This document shows positions 60,501 through 64,000 of a DNA stretch of 64,000 nucleotides, one piece after another. This stretch comes from Nilaparvata lugens (lineage: Eukaryota; Arthropoda; Insecta; Hemiptera; Delphacidae). How positions within the stretch are numbered: position 1 is the first letter of the stretch; each line of letters starts with the position of its first letter. The position numbers and the translations under genes are program-made. The notes below the pieces were generated by a model. It ran no database searches and was not told where the DNA came from. It saw nothing but the letters and a program-made list of their open reading frames with translations. The DNA lies in NCBI RefSeq assembly GCF_014356525.2, contig NC_052507.1, positions 54,338,657-54,402,656 on the forward strand, written 5' to 3'.

Positions 60501-61860
60501 ATACAGTAGGCTAATTACGGTGAGTCAATTTTATAGGTCCGTATTCACGTACGTTCATTAAATTCAATCGCGATTGAACGCTGATTGAAGACATTTCCCG
60601 CTCATCTCAATAATGGTTCTCGTGGCGTTCAACTGTAATTTAATCACGGTTAAATTCAACAGTCGTATGTGCAATCGGGAGATAGTCTGGTACCTTGAGT
60701 GAAGTGAGCATATTCTCTCTATTGTATGATTTTAGAGTGATGAATGATAATAATGTTTCAGAGCTAGCGAGTAGGCCTAATGGTTTGAGTACATACTAGG
60801 AGCACAATCGTACATGACGTATTTCCATTTGCCAGTTTTGAGACAGTGATTGCGCATCTCGTAGTTTCGGTCAGTGATGAATCCCTGCTTGCAGGCAATG
60901 GCTGCCTGAGTGCCTACTCTGACGTCATCAACACAGCTCACTGCCTGTCCTTTATAGGTGCACTCCAAATCCAGTGTATTCAGATCTATGGCCTTACACG
61001 ATCCTGGGGTCACGAGAGAAGGTTGAATTATAATAATTAATGCATTTATTAGTTCATGAAAATAACAAAAAATATATTTTCTTGGTGGATATAGTATAAT
61101 TTATATGGATATTATTATTAACTAGAATCAACAATGAATATATTATCAGATATCAGATATACCTCGATGATCTGCATCACACCTATTTACTATAGGAGGC
61201 AGTGGAGTGAGCCACATATCTACTATAAAAGGCAGTGGAGAAGGAACCGTGCAACCGTGGCAACTATGCCTCACCATTTTCCACTGACTTTAAAGCGTGA
61301 ATTTCACTATAATACCATTTGTTCTTCTTTTAAAAACTCGAAATATTACACCGTGCTTGCAATTTTGAAATGTGAATGTAAAATGATTAGGAAGTAAACA
61401 AAAGCAGTATATTTGAATGTTGAACAGCTTATTTTCTCCATCTTTATTGTATATCTGTAAATATGTAACCCCCAAACTAATGGGGACATGGAACGAGCGA
61501 GAGAGAACAATACAAACGTGTGCTGAGACCATTTGGCAGGTGATGGTGCGGGCGCATTACATTGCAATATTACATAATATTCTATCAATATACTTACATA
61601 CATAAGTATACTACTCACTCTGACAAGAATGTATCTTGGGATACCAAACGCCATCATAGCAGACTGTCATGTCGACCTGTTTCTGGCGTAAAACGAACAA
61701 ATCAGCACATTTAAGGCGAATAACTGTTCCGTTTCCCGGTATTCTGTGACCTGCTTCAAGCGAACATTTCTCACCGACGCATCCAGCTTTCAAGTAGTCA
61801 GTGCCGTTGTATTTAGGCACCACACAACCTTTCAGCACTTGCTGCTGAGTTTTTGCGTCC
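54315..61860 (-). CDS. Sushi-domain modular serine protease homolog (ModSP/HP14-like), catalytically dead, 5'-partial
   Basis: Exons on the minus strand, 5' to 3': 61860-61619, 61003-60797, 59951-59790, 59273-59149, 57703-57518, 56365-56227, 54520-54315. GT-AG junctions and phases agree; 421 residues then TAG. Domain order: two sushi/CCP-like modules, then an S1 chymotrypsin-fold domain, as in Tenebrio MSP, Manduca HP14 and Drosophila ModSP, which start Toll/prophenoloxidase cascades. Family marks: CAPICG linker, AWNAAIY-like start (APWNAAIY), CGGALIS, RVALAKTYRDWNDPRDAG. The triad is lost: TAAKC (Lys for His, 59266-59268), KNLAVLRL (Asn for Asp, 57626-57628), YHGAG in place of GDSGG (His for Ser, 54495-54497). 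C191-C220 is also gone. A non-catalytic regulator is most likely. The usual N-terminal LDLa repeats were not found and would lie to the right. Confidence 0.88.
55238..55425 (-). other. Unassigned protein-like block B
   Basis: After ttttcttag on the minus strand the frame YQNLKENEDLEHRLPYEGE, then MVFRSSGAINRRKAASQNLK, HMWAAI is open for about 60 codons to a TGA. The overlapping +1 frame is also open for about 50 codons. I do not recognise it. It sits in the last intron of the SPH gene. Confidence 0.35.
55634..55784 (-). other. Unassigned protein-like block A
   Basis: After ttccag on the minus strand: LPVKILANMIKIPIAFQDP, then MFLYYSYDPQDVNQKTGIF and MLGNEATQ, ending at a possible donor gtataa. 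The peptide looks protein-like and would continue naturally as ...TQYQNLK into block B, but the GT-AG junction is one base out of frame. It may be an exon of an unknown nested gene or a decayed mobile-element protein. Confidence 0.4.
56227..56365 (-). CDS. SPH exon, VVGW strand and C168/C182 pair
   Basis: Acceptor tcatcacag, donor gtaagt. Encodes VVGWNLNKDSSTHLTRFLR, ENHAVCKTKVYSPENVDN, NKFCTE. VVGW corresponds to V.GWG of S1 proteases, and the VC...FC pair is kept. Ends in phase 1. Confidence 0.86.
56626..56703. repeat. Common MITE, copy 9
   Basis: GTTAGAATTCCTTGAAAC, AATGCTTTCCAATCAATCAA, GTTGATAG, GAATATCACTATA. Diverged. Confidence 0.6.
57290..57328. mobile_element. 39-bp palindrome with perfect 9-bp target duplication
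   Basis: ACTACCTCCGTAAAC, a short centre, then GTTTACGGAGGTAGT. Flanked on both sides by GGACCTTCC (57281-57289 and 57329-57337). The same ends and duplication length as the 191-bp element at 7861-8051. Confidence 0.8.
57518..57703 (-). CDS. SPH exon, Asp102 position replaced by Asn
   Basis: Acceptor ttttcag, donor gtgagt; 62 whole codons. Encodes LQGITSDDVFEEFFKGG, FVKNLAVLRLKG, FCTFVKPICIDL. The DIALL motif reads NLAVL, with Asn at 57626-57628. FVKPICI keeps the interdomain Cys. Confidence 0.87.
57797..58152. repeat. Common MITE (copy 10) split by a second inverted-repeat element
   Basis: Left half GGAATTCACTTTCAACAGTC + AGCATTCCTTAT; right half CTATGCTGACACTTTGAATT + GAATCTCAC. Between them is an element (about 57832-58006) with ends AATAACACTAGGCCCA, inverted on the right, and ATGCACAAAATCTTGTTAAA in both arms. 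Confidence 0.75.
58331..58610. repeat. 280-bp MITE with about 83-bp inverted ends
   Basis: catagagaaa, tagatatcccatggtatagg, ttatgtcgcaactt, ctgttatc.caagccgat occur in both arms in inverted order. Confidence 0.8.
59149..59273 (-). CDS. SPH exon, His57 position replaced by Lys
   Basis: Acceptor tctgacag, donor gtgagt. Joined reading ILTAAKCVKDEKG: the catalytic His of TAAHC is Lys (codon AAA, 59266-59268), while the disulfide Cys is kept. Then SSLRVALAKTYRDWNDPRD, a stretch characteristic of modular serine proteases. Confidence 0.9.
59274..60796 (-). other. Introns flanking exon 59790-59951
   Basis: AT-rich. A SINE 3' fragment (near 60175-60215) and mobile-element-like inverted repeats around 60250-60400 and 60540-60680. 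No extra exon. Confidence 0.4.
59790..59951 (-). CDS. SPH exon, start of S1 domain
   Basis: Acceptor ttatcacag, donor gtttgt. Encodes CGVTEKGNEELVDSTES, DAVKAPWNAAIY, and CGGALISEQFILT. The HP14-type activation bond after Leu aligns with EEL|VDST, but VVNG/IVGG is changed to VDST, so proteolytic activation would not give a normal N-terminus. Confidence 0.87.
60797..61003 (-). CDS. SPH exon, sushi-like module 2
   Basis: Acceptor gaccccag, donor gtatgt. Reads (R)SCKAIDLNTLDLECTYKG, CVDDVRVGTQAAIACKQGF, and NHCLKTGKWKYVMYDCAP. Typical CCP pattern with conserved Cys and W. It joins to the next exon as CAPICGVTE, the linker Cys that pairs with the catalytic domain. Confidence 0.88.
61619..61860 (-). 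CDS. SPH exon, sushi-like module 1
   Basis: Acceptor attctcag, donor gtgagt. Reads DAKTQQQVLKGCVVPKYNG, then AGCVGEKCSLEAGHRIPGNG, TVIRLKCADLF, and ends YDGVWYPKIHSCQ. Cys spacing and the G.W motif fit a CCP/Wonton-like module of the ModSP family. The exon begins in phase 1, so another exon precedes it; the ORF has no Met of its own. Confidence 0.85.
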
Positions 61861-64000
61861 CTGAGAATTTGAATAATTCAAGAGAGAAAATATGTACTTT
61901 CAATCCCTAAATAAATCATGCAAAGATTAAAACTGAATAATGGTTTAAATAAAATAAATAATATTAAATAGCAAAATAATTATGTCTAAATCAATTCTAA
62001 ATCTAATATAAATTAATATAAGAGACCCTTACGGGAAAGTCCCACTTAGTTCGAATGCTAAGTATAATGCTTATTATATAATATTCAAGTCGTCAATGGG
62101 CTTCAAAACTGATATAAACTGAAAATAAAAATAGTCTAAATCATATAGGTACTTCACAATGGTAAAATGTAGCCTACAGATAGAACCAAGATTACATTCC
62201 ATTAAAATGGAAGAACTGTAATAGGTAGGCTATGACATATAATTTAAATATAATAGTAGGAAAATAATGTGAAAAAATTACATTAAGTAGTCTGCCGTAT
62301 ATTATTAGTTGATACGAACTTGTATTTTAATTTTTTATTTTGAAAAATAGTAAAGCTCAGTAAGAATAACCTTACTCACAAAGAATTGATCCGAGTTTGA
62401 CATTTAGAGAATTTTGCTCTCGATATAATCAAACCAAAAATGAAAAATATCTGCAAAATATTTACAATAATTTATTAAAAAATTCACTGAATGAGTATTA
62501 ATTGCACACTGAAGAACTGGTGATGGCTGTAGAATAATAGAGAGAACATGGTAAGGAAAAATAATGTTTTCCTACAATAGAGTTAACATAGATAATACAG
62601 TAGGTAGGTATACACTATAAACATACCGGTAACTATTAATTCATAATACTAATGAATATACAACAAGTTATAATAATTATCTATTGCATTGCATTATAGC
62701 TATTCTGGATTAAGTATCATATTATATACTAGAACATCAGTCTGGTAAAAGCAGACAGTGTGAGTCATGCATGAGAGCTTTTTGTAAAGTTTCTCAACAT
62801 TATTTGAAGTAAAAGTAAAATTGGAAGAAAAATGAATCAAAGTGTTGGATGAAGTGAAGAAGAAACTATGTTTACTCATAATTTGCGATAAGATATGAAA
62901 AGTTACAAAGTTAGAAGCTAGGATTGAATGATCACCTCAGAAACAGAAAAGAGTAGATTTCTGTAAGCCATTTCTATCCAATATACACTTTTCATCAATA
63001 CATCTACTGATGATATTTCCACAATCCTGCTTAGCCAAATGTGAGTTAAATTTCTTTTCTGGTTGATAAATTTGACCTCAGATAACGGAAAATTGGTTAC
63101 AATAAATAAGAAAGATAAAGATAAATGGAAGGAAATAGAAAAGGAAATAAGGCTCACCTCTACTAGCTATAGTGGATAAAATATTAATATAGTATACGTA
63201 TATTTCAGTTGTTTCCCCTCCTAATAGTATAGAATAGGTAGAGCTTACAGTAACTATTCATTTAGCGTATAGCAGATACACAACAAATATATATCTCATG
63301 AGTCTCAAATGCCTAGATATACACTGTATATTTCCAAATTCTTTGAGATGTTGTGTAGTTTTTGGTCAGGAGAACATAAGTTTGTATGACCGCCATTATT
63401 TGCTAGTCCATTTAGCGTTAACCAATGTGCACCATGGAGGCGAAATAGCGTTACACATATTTAAGTTGAAAATCTGATTGCTGGAACAATTTTGAGGTTA
63501 AGGAAGGTTAAAACTCAATTTTGAATTTTCACAGAAAAAAAACATTTTCAAATCATCTTTAACATTACAAATGTAACTATATAACCAATATATAGTAATA
63601 TATGGTTACTGTAGTAGAGCTGAGCCAGAATTATGCATTGTCTATTGTATTGTATCTTATTCAAGGCGGGAGCGCACAGTTTCTCAGACATTTGTTTCTT
63701 AGCCGTGGTCTTGACATGAGTTAATAAATAAAATATCTTTTAAAAATTGAATTTCAAATTCAATAAATTTATGCATTTTATACACAGTATACATAGTGAT
63801 TAAAGTAATTAAAAAGAATATTTCATTTGTCTCTATGTATCTTCGTATAAAGAGATTCACTTTAAACCGTTGAAACACCTCACAAATATCATCAATGCTT
63901 TCCATTCAAACTACAGTAGAATGATGTCAGTTTAAAATGAAACTCGGTATCAATGAATTGAAAACTGTTATCAGAGTATTAGAATAATTTTATGGAAAAA
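61861..64000. other. Region upstream (minus strand) of visible SPH exons
   Basis: AT-rich. A common MITE at 63850-63951. I found no LDLa-coding exon or promoter; further 5' exons of the SPH gene must be here unrecognised or beyond the window. Confidence 0.4.
63850..63951. repeat. Common MITE, copy 11
   Basis: AGAGATTCACTTTAAACCGT, CATCAATGCTTTCCATTCAA, GTCAGTTTAAAATGAAACTC. Confidence 0.75.

Noticed and set aside
62918..63157. Hydrophobic minus-strand open frame as the SPH signal-peptide exon
   Set aside because: Hydrophobic because of AT-rich composition; no suitable donor in phase, and no LDLa or linker sequence follows.

Overview
The window is nuclear DNA from a eukaryote, most likely a hemipteran insect close to the delphacid planthoppers (Nilaparvata-like). 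This rests on short GT-AG exons in very AT-rich DNA, large transposon-filled introns, a metazoan leishmanolysin-like gene, an arthropod modular-serine-protease-like gene, and a tRNA-derived SINE whose sequence I associate with planthoppers. The species call is inference from memory; I saw no bacterial or organellar genes.

Layout. (1) Positions 2291-44958, plus strand: a gene of at least 42 kb for a leishmanolysin-like M8 metallopeptidase (invadolysin, Lmln). I could place 12 internal exons that join in one frame (576 codons), then two alternative last exons, 13a at 41623-41730 and 13b at 44788-44958. The 5' exons lie left of the window or were not recognised. Exon 13a gives a soluble tail. 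Exon 13b gives a hydrophobic C-terminus suited to GPI anchoring or membrane insertion. Six TGCATG (Rbfox-type) motifs sit in the 965 bp upstream of 13b. (2) Intron 1 carries an intact tRNA-Ser(UGA) gene at 5700-5781. (3) Positions 44959-54314 are the convergent spacer, filled with repeats: three direct repeats after the 13b stop, a solo LTR, non-LTR retrotransposon pieces, a broken mariner-like copy and a MITE nested in a LINE. (4) Positions 54315-61860, minus strand: the 3' seven exons (421 codons) of a sushi-domain modular serine protease homolog (ModSP/HP14/MSP type). All three catalytic residues are replaced (His to Lys, Asp to Asn, Ser to His), so it should be a pseudoprotease. Its 5' exons lie beyond the right edge or were not found.

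Between the exons almost everything is mobile-element debris. At least 14 copies of one roughly 100-bp MITE family share a motif like GAGATTCACTTTAAACTGTCAGCATT or part of it. There are several long foldback elements, a MITE whose middle has grown into an 88-bp satellite, two copies of an LTR in opposite orientation, a full-length SINE with a 9-bp target duplication, and a 39-bp palindrome flanked by a perfect 9-bp direct repeat that shares its ends with a 191-bp element 49 kb away.

The two protein genes converge and show no direct functional link. Plausible roles are a membrane or secreted zinc protease and a non-catalytic regulator of haemolymph protease cascades.
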